From positions 62,001 through 126,000 of the forward strand of contig NZ_CAJVAS010000014.1 of the NCBI RefSeq assembly GCF_910593845.1: a stretch of 64,000 bases of DNA, written 5' to 3'. The notes under the pieces are model-generated. The model saw nothing but the letters and a program-made list of their open reading frames with translations, did not search any database and was not told the origin of the DNA. Of this stretch, positions 52,195 to 60,720 are shown piece by piece. Both the position numbers and the translations under genes were made by a program. The stretch comes from Paenibacillus solanacearum. GTDB taxonomy: Bacteria; Bacillota; Bacilli; Paenibacillales; NBRC-103111. How positions within the stretch are numbered: position 1 is the first letter of the stretch; each line of letters opens with the position of its first letter.

Positions 52195-53271
52195 TCATCC
52201 GCCTTGCAGCATCAGTTGCCGGGAACCGTCCAACACCTCTACGCAGCTTTCATCGAGAGATCCGCTCGCATCCAGCAGCGGAGTTTCCAGCAGCTTCTTG
52301 AGCGTTTGCGCATAGGCGTACGTCAGGTGAAGAAGCTGCTGCTGCTCCGGCGACAAGTCGCGGTAATGCAGCGGGACCCTTCTGCCGGCCAAACGGTTGA
52401 AAAACTTGCGAACCTTGAATGTAAACGTCCGGCCACGCGCCTCTTCCGCCACTTGCAAAGCGTACTCCATCTGCTGGAGCACCGTCATCATCCGGCCGTT
52501 TAGTTCTATAATCACTTCCGCAAATTGCTGTGCAATATCCGCGATCGCTGTCAGCATGCTGGCGGCAGAATTCAATTCCTCGGCCGCTTTTCTAGCTTTC
52601 GCATAGTTCGCTTTCGCTTCGGCCAAATTTTTGCGCGATTTCGCTTCCATCAATATGCCGCCGATCGCAAGCACCGGCCCGGCCACAATTCCGCCGAGTA
52701 CCGCAGCGCCTCCTGCGATTCCAAGACCTCCGGCCGCCAATGATCCGCCGCCCAGCCAGGCCAACGTCGCATTCGCTGCCGCAGCTCCGGACAGAGCTGA
52801 TATAGCCGTTCCTGTACTGGCGGAAGCGAACATCATCGCCCCTCCGTAGGAAGCAACACCCGCCAGCGCCCCCGCGCCAAGCGACTGAAACCCTCCGGCT
52901 ACGACTTCTCTGGCTTTCAACGATACCCCGCGCATCTCCAGCAGTTCTTCCTTGCCGATCACGGCCATCCGATCCATATCCACAGCAGCGGCTCCGGACA
53001 TGCTGACATGGGTAACCTTCGAAGCGAGCTCGACGAATCTGCCGATTTGTTCGTCCCAAGATCGCAGCTTGATTTCGCCTAACTCCGCCAGCGTCTCGGA
53101 CGCATCCGCTTTACACCTTTCCAGATACGTCTTTGCCTCCTCATACAATTGCTCCGCCTGTTCGTTCAAATCTTTCGCTTCATTATTATTGGAAATCGAC
53201 TTGCTTCCTTTAACCAGACCGACAACTCCTGCAACCGCAGCGGCGCCAGCTAAAATAAATGGTAATGGCAT
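52195..53271 (-). CDS. Unknown protein with coiled coils and Gly/Ala-rich hydrophobic hairpin
   Basis: A 358-aa protein. An N-terminal hydrophobic segment (residues 3-21) is followed by a charged helix (30-90). Residues about 124-208 form a Gly/Ala-rich hydrophobic region (TLAWLGGGSLAAGGLGIAGG, VLGGIVAGPVLAIGG), followed by a long helix with coiled-coil character (210-300). The helix-hydrophobic hairpin-helix order resembles apolipoprotein-L/alpha-pore-forming architecture, but no family is assigned. AGGAGG, overlapping the stop of the YkgJ gene, is the ribosome site. It is tightly coupled to both neighbours, suggesting that the products act together. Confidence 0.75.
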   Translation of the reverse strand: MPLPFILAGAAAVAGVVGLVKGSKSISNNNEAKDLNEQAEQLYEEAKTYLERCKADASETLAELGEIKLRSWDEQIGRFVELASKVTHVSMSGAAAVDMDRMAVIGKEELLEMRGVSLKAREVVAGGFQSLGAGALAGVASYGGAMMFASASTGTAISALSGAAAANATLAWLGGGSLAAGGLGIAGGAAVLGGIVAGPVLAIGGILMEAKSRKNLAEAKANYAKARKAAEELNSAASMLTAIADIAQQFAEVIIELNGRMMTVLQQMEYALQVAEEARGRTFTFKVRKFFNRLAGRRVPLHYRDLSPEQQQLLHLTYAYAQTLKKLLETPLLDASGSLDESCVEVLDGSRQLMLQGG

Positions 53272-53283
53272 CCGGTAAGCCTC

Positions 53284-53592
53284 CTAATTGACTGGTTCGG
53301 CCGGCAGCTTGACCTGATATTCTTCAGGAAATCCGGCTTTCATTTGTAATTGCTTACATGCAGTAAGGTTTAAAACGTAAAATTGCTCCCTGCTCATTTG
53401 CCGCCAGTAAACCGACTCATACATCCCATCGACATTGCATATTAACGGCCTCGTTTCATATATCGAACATCGGTCGTTGACGAGATGCTTGCAGGACCCG
53501 TCCCCCCGATCCAAGTCCGACAACTCCGGAACGAGAACCACCATTTTGCAGCAAAGACCGCAGGAATTACAAGGAAACTGTTGATCTGTCAT
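53284..53592 (-). CDS. YkgJ-family cysteine-cluster protein
   Basis: A 102-aa small protein with the YkgJ metal/Fe-S-type cluster: CNSCGLCC near the N-terminus, then CKHLVNDRCSIYETRPLICN. The cysteines are thought to bind zinc or an iron-sulfur cluster, with unknown function. ATG 53592 has GGGAGG 8 bases upstream; an ATG six codons earlier lacks spacing. It lies 57 bases after the WYL regulator gene and its stop contains the ribosome site of the next gene, so it belongs to the same operon. Confidence 0.92.
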   Translation of the reverse strand: MTDQQFPCNSCGLCCKMVVLVPELSDLDRGDGSCKHLVNDRCSIYETRPLICNVDGMYESVYWRQMSREQFYVLNLTACKQLQMKAGFPEEYQVKLPAEPVN

Positions 53593-53649
53593 GTCCAGCG
53601 CCTCCCGCATAAGCGGTGCTGCATGCAGCTTGAATGCAGCAATAACACC

Positions 53650-54684
53650 TTAGCACATACCGTTGGACAGCTCCTGTCCATGTGTTGCGAATGTCCCGCT
53701 CCAATAATTTTTTCTCATCTCTTCGATCGTCTTGCTCATTTCCTCCCGGAAATGAGCCGGCTGCAGCACCTCGACATACTGCGCCTGACTGAGCAGCCAC
53801 ATTTTGATACCGCGCCCGAACACTTCCGTTTCCACGATGTAGTGCTCGCCTTCCGCCGTAATGCGTGCGTTCGGAAGACGATCGGCCACCGCTTCAATGG
53901 CCGTGCCCTTGAAGCGAAATACGACATGAAGCAGCTCCCCGCTCTGCATGAATTGAATTTTTTGCCGGTACTGCCCTTCCTGGAACCGGTCCTGCTCGCG
54001 GACGGTGAACCGCCTATCCGTCGCCCTGCAGCTGCGAATCCGGTCGATCCGGTAGATCGCCGGGTATTCCTTGTTTTCTTTGTGCAAGTGAGCGATCAGG
54101 TAAAAGTAAAATTCGGAAAAAATAATGCCAAGCGGTTCAACCGTTCGAAACACGACATCCGGCGTCCCCGCTTTTTCATAGTCGAGCTCCAGTATGCGTC
54201 GTTCCCTTACCGCTTGGTTGACGTCCCACAGCAGCCGGAATACGGGCTTATTATGACGGACGGGCTGGTACAGGAAGCGCTCGTTGTTGATCGCATCGAG
54301 TATCGGTTTCCGGTCGTGCCTGGCGCATTGATCCGCGAGCTTGTCCAGCAGCAGATCCAGCTCGGCTTTTGGCAGCGCGCGGCTTTCGAGCAATATTTTG
54401 GCCGTGACCATCACTTCTTGCGGCGTGAGCCACCGGATGTATTCCGATTCGAGCAGGTACCCTTTATCCGAAGGACGGTAAACAATGGCATCCGTTCCTT
54501 TGCCCCAAGAAAAATCGGCGAAATAAATGCGGAGGTCTTCGATATCCCGCTGGATCGTCTTTTCGCTAACGCCGAACTCTTCGGCGGCGGATCTTTTCGA
54601 TATGCATGCTCCTTGCAGGAAGCGCTCGAATAGCTGCAGCAGCCGCATCACTTTCTGTAATCCGTAGGTCGATTCCTGGACCAT
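53650..54684 (-). CDS. WYL-domain transcriptional regulator (DeoR-like HTH)
   Basis: A 344-aa regulator. The N-terminal HTH (residues about 10-60, ISKRSAAEEFGVSEKTIQRDIEDLRIYF) is followed by a WYL domain (about 145-235) with LELDYEK, VEPLGIIFSEFYFYLIAHLHKENKEYPAIYRIDRI, and a WCX domain ending YVEVLQPAHFREEM. WYL proteins sense nucleotides or nucleic acids and often sit with defence or DNA-repair genes. It heads a four-gene operon of otherwise unassigned function. GGAAGTG lies just upstream of the ATG. Confidence 0.93.
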   Translation of the reverse strand: MVQESTYGLQKVMRLLQLFERFLQGACISKRSAAEEFGVSEKTIQRDIEDLRIYFADFSWGKGTDAIVYRPSDKGYLLESEYIRWLTPQEVMVTAKILLESRALPKAELDLLLDKLADQCARHDRKPILDAINNERFLYQPVRHNKPVFRLLWDVNQAVRERRILELDYEKAGTPDVVFRTVEPLGIIFSEFYFYLIAHLHKENKEYPAIYRIDRIRSCRATDRRFTVREQDRFQEGQYRQKIQFMQSGELLHVVFRFKGTAIEAVADRLPNARITAEGEHYIVETEVFGRGIKMWLLSQAQYVEVLQPAHFREEMSKTIEEMRKNYWSGTFATHGQELSNGMC

Positions 54685-55269
54685 TCACAACACTTCCTGT
54701 TCGAACGATGATGATTTGCCGCGTGGACATGGATTGTCCAACCGGGCTGCTATACTGAAGATCATGAAACAAGATAACTTTAGGAGGTTGATTTCACCCA
54801 TGGTAATTTCCTGTGAACAAATAATCAGACAACTGTCGATCGATCCCGGCCAAGCAGCCCAAGCGATTCGCATTGTACGAATCGGCGAAACTGCAGCGAA
54901 AAGCCACGGCAGCCGCCGGAGCGTGCCCGCAACGAACGCCGCTGCCTCTGCAACCGAACCGCAGCTGCTTATGGCGTGAATCCGGCTGCAGCGGATGGCA
55001 TGCGATCACATGTCTAGTACAAACCGTTCACAATATAGTACTTTTTTCCTATACCAACGAATATACGACAATCTATATGTCTTGTCGACTATATTTTACA
55101 AATCCAAGGCAGCACGTCCCTGACTACATACACCGATGCTCCCGGCTCGCAAAAGTATCCCTTTTGACACTACGTATCAAAAATGTGCGTACTTTTCCGA
55201 AGTAAATATACAAACTATAATGCGTATAGAAACAAAAACAAATACTTGTCGATAGGAGTGATGCTAGAG
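54685..55269. other. AT-rich intergenic region
   Basis: A gap of 585 bases holding only the doubtful small frame (54800-54979). Its last part is AT-rich and includes TATAAT (55216-55221) with a weak -35 (TTTTCC, 17 bases away), a possible promoter for the nitroreductase. Confidence 0.5.
54800..54979 (+). CDS. Possible small protein, 59 aa
   Basis: The frame begins MVISCEQIIRQLSIDPGQAA, after AGGAGG 12 bases upstream; an alternative in-frame ATG at 54764 has no site. The C-terminal half is Ala/Ser-rich and looks non-conserved. I do not recognise it; it could be a chance frame in the gap between the WYL and nitroreductase genes. Confidence 0.3.
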   Translation: MVISCEQIIRQLSIDPGQAAQAIRIVRIGETAAKSHGSRRSVPATNAAASATEPQLLMA

Positions 55270-55932
55270 ATGAATAAGCAGCATATTCTGGATGCATATC
55301 GTTTCAGACATGCCTGCAAGGAATTCGACCCGAACCGCAAAATCCCGCAGGATGACTTCGAATTTATTCTCGAAACCGGGCGTCTGTCCCCCAGCTCCTT
55401 CGGGTTCGAGCCTTGGAAGTTCCTCATCGTGCAAAATGCGGAGCTGCGGCACAAGCTGCTTCCCGTATCATGGGGCGCGCAAAAACAGCTGCCGACGGCA
55501 AGCCACTTTGTCGTTCTGCTCTCCCGCACGAAGGCGGATCTGCTGCCCGGCTCGGCTCACATCGTTCATATTATGGAAGAAGTGCAGCAGCTCCCTGCCG
55601 AAGCCGCCAAGCAAAGAGCGACGCGGTATCATCAATTTTTGGCGTCGGATTTCAAGCTGCTGGATAATGAAAGAGCCATGTTCGAATGGGCCACCCGGCA
55701 AACGTATATTGCGCTCGGCAATATGATGACCGCCGCCGCTCAGATCGGCATCGATTCCTGCCCGATCGAAGGGTTTGATAAAGAAAAGGTGGAAGCGATT
55801 TTGAAAAAAGAAGGCTTGCTTGACGGAGAACGATTGGGCGTCTCCTGCATGGCGGCGTTCGGATACCGCGTTAGGGAGCCGAGAGAAAAAACAAGGCAAT
55901 CGGCGGATCAAGTCGTGGAGTGGATCGTGTAA
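55270..55932 (+). CDS. Nitroreductase-family FMN oxidoreductase (NfnB-like)
   Basis: A 220-aa flavoprotein. The start MNKQHILDAYRFRHACKEFDPNRKI and the block ILETGRLSPSSFGFEPWKFLIVQN are the FMN-binding N-terminus. WATRQTYIALGNMMTAAAQIGIDSCPIEGFD and SCMAAFGYRVREP complete the fold. Typical members reduce nitroaromatics, quinones or flavins with NAD(P)H. AGGAG lies 11 bases before the ATG at 55270 and 2 bases before the in-frame ATG at 55261. Single gene, convergent with the HisA-like gene. Confidence 0.92.
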   Translation: MNKQHILDAYRFRHACKEFDPNRKIPQDDFEFILETGRLSPSSFGFEPWKFLIVQNAELRHKLLPVSWGAQKQLPTASHFVVLLSRTKADLLPGSAHIVHIMEEVQQLPAEAAKQRATRYHQFLASDFKLLDNERAMFEWATRQTYIALGNMMTAAAQIGIDSCPIEGFDKEKVEAILKKEGLLDGERLGVSCMAAFGYRVREPREKTRQSADQVVEWIV

Positions 55933-55954
55933 AAAAGCGGTCATCCGCACATGA

Positions 55955-55993
55955 AACAGGACGCCTATAAGCAGAGCTGCTTGGCGTCCTGTT
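55955..55993. terminator. Hairpin between nitroreductase and HisA genes
   Basis: AACAGGACGCC pairs with GGCGTCCTGTT, and AAGCAG pairs with CTGCTT inside. The tails are only weakly U-rich. Confidence 0.65.
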
Positions 55994-56029
55994 CATTAGT
56001 TCCGCAGAATTATTTCCCCGGAAATTTTC

Positions 56030-56788
56030 TTACTTTTTTCCACAAAATTCGACAACTTGCCGATAGGGCAGCTTTCCTCCGAAAATATCCAGAGCGCTTC
56101 CGACCGTGATGTCGAGCCGGCCTTGCGTAATCCGCTCAAACAGCTCCAAATCTTCAAGAGATCTTGCCCCGCCGGCATACGTCGTCGGAATGGAGACCCA
56201 CTCGGCGAGACTCGTTACGAGCTGTTCATGGATGCCTGTACGCTTGCCTTCTACATCGACGGCATGAATCAGCAGCTCGTCGCAATGCTGCTCCAGCATC
56301 TCGATATTGGACCGGTTCAATTCAAAATTGCTGAATGTTTTCCACTGATTGGTGACGACATACCATTTGCCGTCCTTTTCTTTGCAGCTCAAATCGATCA
56401 CGAGCCTGTCTTTTCCGACGGTGGAGACGATTCGTTCCAGATGATCCCGATTCAGCTCGCCGTCGCGAAAAATATAAGACGTAACGATGACATGCGATGC
56501 GCCGCGTTCCAAATAATACTGCGCATTATCAGCCGTAATTCCGCCGCCGATATGAAGCCCGCCCGGGTATTCCTGCAGCGCCTCCAGCGCCGCAGCCTCG
56601 TTGCCGCCTCCCAGCATGATGACATGACCGCCTGACAGCGCGTCCCGCTTGAACGTAGAGGCATAATACGCTGGGCTGTGCTCCGATACAAAATTTTCGA
56701 CGACCGCTTGGTCGTTGTCGCTCAATGTCTCCCCGACAATTTGCTTCACTTTCCCCTGATGCAGATCGATACAAGGCCTGAATTTCAA
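56030..56788 (-). CDS. hisA: Eukaryote-type HisA-like isomerase
   Basis: A 252-aa TIM barrel. FRPCIDLHQGKVKQIVGETL and IHIGGGI-like LHIGGGITADNAQYYLERGASHVIVTSYIF match the eukaryotic-type phosphoribosylformimino-5-aminoimidazole carboxamide ribotide isomerase (HIS6), not the usual bacterial HisA. It also has VIDLSCK and TYAGGARSLEDLELF. The reaction is step 4 of histidine synthesis. The gene stands alone, with no hisF, hisH or hisG nearby, so it may be an extra or substituting HisA. GGGG lies 9 bases before the ATG. The presence of a second eukaryote-like histidine gene at 46995 is notable. Confidence 0.88.
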   Translation of the reverse strand: MKFRPCIDLHQGKVKQIVGETLSDNDQAVVENFVSEHSPAYYASTFKRDALSGGHVIMLGGGNEAAALEALQEYPGGLHIGGGITADNAQYYLERGASHVIVTSYIFRDGELNRDHLERIVSTVGKDRLVIDLSCKEKDGKWYVVTNQWKTFSNFELNRSNIEMLEQHCDELLIHAVDVEGKRTGIHEQLVTSLAEWVSIPTTYAGGARSLEDLELFERITQGRLDITVGSALDIFGGKLPYRQVVEFCGKK

Positions 56789-57026
56789 CGTTCCCCATCC
56801 CTTTGCTATAAAAAGTAATGTGAGTCATGTATGTACTCAGTATAGGCGAAAGCCGCCTCAAAGCAAATGCCCGTTTTGATTTTTAGGGAAGAGGCCACGA
56901 CCCGCAGCATCGCAGAATGGGAGGTAATGCATCGTAAATGCAGAACATTCTCATCTATTATTGATTTTGATCTCCAACGGATTGCGGCATTACAATGGTA
57001 AAAAATGGTCGAGGGGGATCAGGTCT

Positions 57027-58448
57027 ATGTTTCATGACGCAACGGAGTGGATCGGCAGGCTGAAGCGCCGCGAAATATCATCCGAAGCTTTGTTAAGCTC
57101 GTATTTACACCGCATTCGGACCTATGATCCGACGCTTCGCTGCTACATTACGCTTTGCGAAGAAGACGCCCTTGAAGCGGCGCGCAAAGCAGACGAGCGT
57201 CTGGCGCAAGGCGCGGAACCAGGTGTATTGCACGGCCTGCCGATCGCGGTCAAAGACTTCATCTGCACCGCCGGGACGCGCACGACCGCAGGCTCCAACG
57301 TATTGGAGCGGTTCGTCCCGGCCGAGCACGCAACCTTATGGCGGCGGCTCGAGCAAGCGGGCGCTCTGCTGCTCGGCAAGCTTAATATGCACGAATTCGG
57401 GTGGGGCGCCACCTCGGACAACCCCCATTACGGCGATTGCCGCAATCCATGGGAACTTGCCCGATCCGCAGGCGGCTCCAGCGGAGGATGCGCGGCCGCC
57501 GTCGCCGCCGACTTGACGCCTGTCACCGTAGGTTCTGATACCGGGGGCTCGATTCGCGTGCCTGCCGCATGCTGCGGCGTATACGGGCTAAAGCCGACAT
57601 ACGGCGTCATTAGCCTGCATGGGGTCATTCCCATGGCCCCTTCGCTGGATCACGTCGGTCCGATGGCGCGATCCGTCCGCGATCTTGCGCTGATGATGAA
57701 TGTGCTGAGCGGCTACGATCCGCGCGATCCGAACAGCGTGCGAGCGGTTCGGCAGGACTACAGCCAAAGTCTCGATATGCCCATAACGGATGGAACGGTT
57801 GCCATCGGGCCCGAACCGCTCTTGCAGGATGCCGACCCGGAATTCATCGCCCGCCTGCTGCAGGCAGCGGACGTATTGCGGCAAGCCGGAGCAATGCTGC
57901 ACGAGTGTGACTCCATCCCGGAGCTGCGGGAGGGCCCGCAGGCGATGACCGTCATCGCGAGAACCGAATCGCTGCTGTATCATGACGAGCGGCTCAAGAA
58001 CCCCGACTCGCCTTACCGCGAGGGCCTAAGGCAGCGGATAGAAAAAGGCCGCCAGTACAGCGCCCTCGATTACGCAGCGGCGGAGCAGGCGCGCAGACGG
58101 CTCCGCCGTTCGCTGGAGCAAGCGTTCGAGCGGTTCGATGTCATGCTCACGCCGACGATGCCTGTCGCGACGCCGCTGCTCGGCCGCCAACAAACGGCAG
58201 GCGGCGCGGCAAATCAGCCTGCCCCCCGGAGCGGCCATTTCAACCGATTCACGAACATCTTCAATCTGGCCGGCTTCCCTGCCGTTTCCGTTCCATGCGG
58301 TGTCTCAAGCAGCGGACTGCCCATAGGCATCCAGCTGATCGCCGCCCCGTTCCAGGAAGCCAAGCTGCTCCAGTATGCGCGCCAGCTGGAATTGGCGTTT
58401 CCGCTGCTCTCTCCTCCCGGTATGGAGCGGATTGGCGCGCAAAGCTGA
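57027..58448 (+). CDS. Amidase-signature family enzyme (GatA-like)
   Basis: A 473-aa amidase. The Ser-cisSer-Lys triad is visible: [16 protein letters not shown] (Lys), [17 protein letters not shown] (cis-Ser), and [26 protein letters not shown] (nucleophilic Ser). It acts on small amides or as a GatA-type amidotransferase subunit; gatB and gatC are absent here, so a standalone amidase is likelier. GAGGGG lies 10 bases before the ATG at 57027. It is flanked by terminators and convergent with an alcohol dehydrogenase. Confidence 0.93.
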   Translation: MFHDATEWIGRLKRREISSEALLSSYLHRIRTYDPTLRCYITLCEEDALEAARKADERLAQGAEPGVLHGLPIAVKDFICTAGTRTTAGSNVLERFVPAEHATLWRRLEQAGALLLGKLNMHEFGWGATSDNPHYGDCRNPWELARSAGGSSGGCAAAVAADLTPVTVGSDTGGSIRVPAACCGVYGLKPTYGVISLHGVIPMAPSLDHVGPMARSVRDLALMMNVLSGYDPRDPNSVRAVRQDYSQSLDMPITDGTVAIGPEPLLQDADPEFIARLLQAADVLRQAGAMLHECDSIPELREGPQAMTVIARTESLLYHDERLKNPDSPYREGLRQRIEKGRQYSALDYAAAEQARRRLRRSLEQAFERFDVMLTPTMPVATPLLGRQQTAGGAANQPAPRSGHFNRFTNIFNLAGFPAVSVPCGVSSSGLPIGIQLIAAPFQEAKLLQYARQLELAFPLLSPPGMERIGAQS

Positions 58449-58456
58449 CGCCCCAG

Positions 58457-58498
58457 ACGAGTAGAAAGGGCTGCGCCGCCGCAGCCCTTTCCACTCGT
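58457..58498. terminator. Terminator between amidase and alcohol dehydrogenase
   Basis: GAAAGGGCTGC pairs with GCAGCCCTTTC around GCCGCC, extended by ACGAGT/ACTCGT outside. Confidence 0.8.
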
Positions 58499-58640
58499 TT
58501 GCCCGCAGACGCAGCCGCTTGCCGCGGCATTCGCGTCGCTCGCATTGATATTCCTTTATGGAAGCGAAGCATCCGCTCAGCACCACATGGCGTCGTTCAG
58601 CGAACCAGACCTCTTCTTCAGGCCGATTCGCCCCGCATCA

Positions 58641-59804
58641 TCAGAGCGACTTGCGGTAGATCGCAAGCACGTCTTCACGCTGCAGCTGCTTAAAATACCC
58701 GAAAGGCCCATACACCATTGCCTTGTCAGTCATAACCTCCAGCTTATCATCGCCGATCCCGTAATCGGCCAGGCGGCTCGGCGCGCCAATGGAAGACCAG
58801 AAAGCCCGCAGCGCACGTATGCCTTCCAGTGCGGTCTCACGGTCGCTCTTTCCTGCGGGATCGATACCGAAGACGTTGACCGCCATCTGCTTGAAGCGGG
58901 CTGTGCCGGAATCGAGCACATGCTCCATCCAGTTCGGGAACAATATCGCCAGGCCGCCGCCGTGGGGAATGTCGTAAACCGCGCTCACCGCATGCTCGAT
59001 ATTATGCGTCGCCCAGTCGCCGCGGACACCCATCGCCAGCGTTCCGTTCAGCGCCATCGTGCCGCTGTATAGAATCGTTTCGCGCGCCTCGTAATGCTCG
59101 AGATTTTCTACGAGCGTCGGGGCGGTGGCCATGACGGTACGCAGGATCGTCTCGCAAAATCCGTCCTGCACCGGCGAGTTGCCGGTATGGTGAAAATATT
59201 GTTCGAACACATGCGACATAATGTCGACCATGCCGTACACCGTCTGGTCCTTCGGAACGGTAAACGTGAATTCCGGGTTCAGAATGGAGAACTTCGGGAA
59301 CGCGAGCGGGCTTCCCCAGCCGTACTTCTCCTGCGTCTCCCAGTTCGTGATGACGGAGCCCGCATTCATCTCCGATCCGGTCGCGGCCAGCGTCAGCACC
59401 GTCCCGAACGGCAGCGCATCCTTCGCCGCGGCCTTGCGGGTGATGATGTCCCACACGTCACCGTCATATTTGGCTCCGACGGCAATCGCTTTGACGCAGT
59501 CGATCACGCTTCCTCCGCCAACGGCAATAATAAACTGGATGCCTTTCTCCCGGCAGAGCTGAACGCCCTTATGCACGGTCGACAACCGCGGGTTCGGCTC
59601 GACGCCGCTTAGTTCATGCACCTCGGCCTGTTGACGGGCGAGCAGGTCAATAACGCGGTCATAGAGCCCGTTCCGCTTGATGCTGCCGCCGCCGTACACC
59701 AGCAAAATTTTGCTGCCGTAGGGCGGAACTTGCGTGAGAAGCTGGTCCAGCGTGTCTTTTCCGAAAAAAAGCCGGGTTGGATTGTAATAAGCAAACGTGT
59801 TCAT
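58641..59804 (-). CDS. Iron-containing alcohol dehydrogenase, YugJ/butanol dehydrogenase type
   Basis: A 387-aa dehydrogenase. [19 protein letters not shown] at the start, [18 protein letters not shown] (NAD(P) site), and [16 protein letters not shown] are typical. [36 protein letters not shown] hold the metal ligands (Asp, His, His). Relatives reduce aldehydes to alcohols (butanol dehydrogenases) with NADPH. GGAGGG lies just before the ATG. Not linked to the glycan genes in any obvious way. Confidence 0.94.
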   Translation of the reverse strand: MNTFAYYNPTRLFFGKDTLDQLLTQVPPYGSKILLVYGGGSIKRNGLYDRVIDLLARQQAEVHELSGVEPNPRLSTVHKGVQLCREKGIQFIIAVGGGSVIDCVKAIAVGAKYDGDVWDIITRKAAAKDALPFGTVLTLAATGSEMNAGSVITNWETQEKYGWGSPLAFPKFSILNPEFTFTVPKDQTVYGMVDIMSHVFEQYFHHTGNSPVQDGFCETILRTVMATAPTLVENLEHYEARETILYSGTMALNGTLAMGVRGDWATHNIEHAVSAVYDIPHGGGLAILFPNWMEHVLDSGTARFKQMAVNVFGIDPAGKSDRETALEGIRALRAFWSSIGAPSRLADYGIGDDKLEVMTDKAMVYGPFGYFKQLQREDVLAIYRKSL

Positions 59805-59950
59805 GGATTCCCTCCGTCAGATCAGATCGTATATACAAAACATACTTAACATGATGCCCTGTTATGATCCATCCATGTAATGGACTGGACCGAAATTAGA
59901 GCTTCGGCAGTCAGCATAAGACGATGCCGTCAACGCTTCGGGAGACCGCT

Positions 59951-60526
59951 TTAGGCGAACTGCCGCTCGATCAACAGCCGCGCCGCACTGAGAAACGGCT
60001 CCGATTGGCTGGTCCGGTTCATGTAAGAAATCATTATGGCGCCGCTGCTGAGCATTCGCATATGAGCGACAAGTTCAACCGGATCGCGCGCTCCGGCTTG
60101 CCTGGCAATCACCTCGACCGCCTTCCACAGCTCCTCGCGGCATTCGACCGCCTTCCTGTAGCCGGGATGATCCGTATCGGGAAATTCAATCGCCGTATTC
60201 AGAAACGGACAGCCCCGGTTCTCATACCTCCCCAGACGCTCGGCCAAACCGGCTACGAGCGTATATAACTGATCCGCCGGCGAATCCGGATGCTTGCGCT
60301 TCGCTTCCTCCACGTTCCCCATGCTGCGAGAATGGCGTTGTTCCAAATAAGCGACGATCAACTCGTCCTTCGTTGCGAAATTGCGGTAGAAGCTCGCCTT
60401 GGCGACGCCGGATTCCGCAATGATCCGGTCAATGCCGACGGCGCGGATGCCTTCCCGATAAAATAAATCCGACGCGACACGCAAAATGCGTTCTTTGGCC
60501 GATTCTTTCTTGGTGCCTTCCGCCAT
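59951..60526 (-). CDS. TetR/AcrR-family repressor
   Basis: A 191-aa repressor. The HTH domain (residues about 12-60) includes RILRVASDLFYREGIRAVGIDRIIAESGVAKASFYRNFATKDELIVAYLE. The C-terminal helices form the ligand domain. It is divergent from the MFS exporter gene with 194 bases between, and two palindromes there are likely its operators. The ribosome site is weak (GAGTTGATGGT before ATG), in keeping with low repressor levels. Confidence 0.94.
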   Translation of the reverse strand: MAEGTKKESAKERILRVASDLFYREGIRAVGIDRIIAESGVAKASFYRNFATKDELIVAYLEQRHSRSMGNVEEAKRKHPDSPADQLYTLVAGLAERLGRYENRGCPFLNTAIEFPDTDHPGYRKAVECREELWKAVEVIARQAGARDPVELVAHMRMLSSGAIMISYMNRTSQSEPFLSAARLLIERQFA

Positions 60527-60561
60527 ACCATCAACTCATTCCATAATTTTGAAATTGTGTA

Positions 60562-60590
60562 TTGACATGAGACAGATCTGTCTGTATCAT
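60562..60590 (+). promoter_or_regulatory. Exporter promoter with operator in the spacer
   Basis: TTGACA (60562-60567), 17 bases, TATCAT (60585-60590). The 14-base perfect palindrome AGACAGATCTGTCT (60570-60583) fills the spacer, so a bound TetR protein would block RNA polymerase. Confidence 0.8.
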
Positions 60591-60600
60591 GTTCCTAGAA

Positions 60601-60626
60601 AATGAGACAGACCGGTCTCTCTCATT
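60601..60626. promoter_or_regulatory. Second TetR-type operator
   Basis: A 26-base palindrome AATGAGAcAGACC/GGTCTcTCTCATT with one mismatched pair, sharing TGAGACAGA with the first operator and lying just past the likely transcription start. Confidence 0.8.
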
Positions 60627-60720
60627 CTAATCAACGTCCCGTCATGCTGTCAATCGGTTCCGGAACGGATTGACAGCACAGCTTACAGATTATCCTATCG
60701 GGGCAAAAGGAGAATACACG

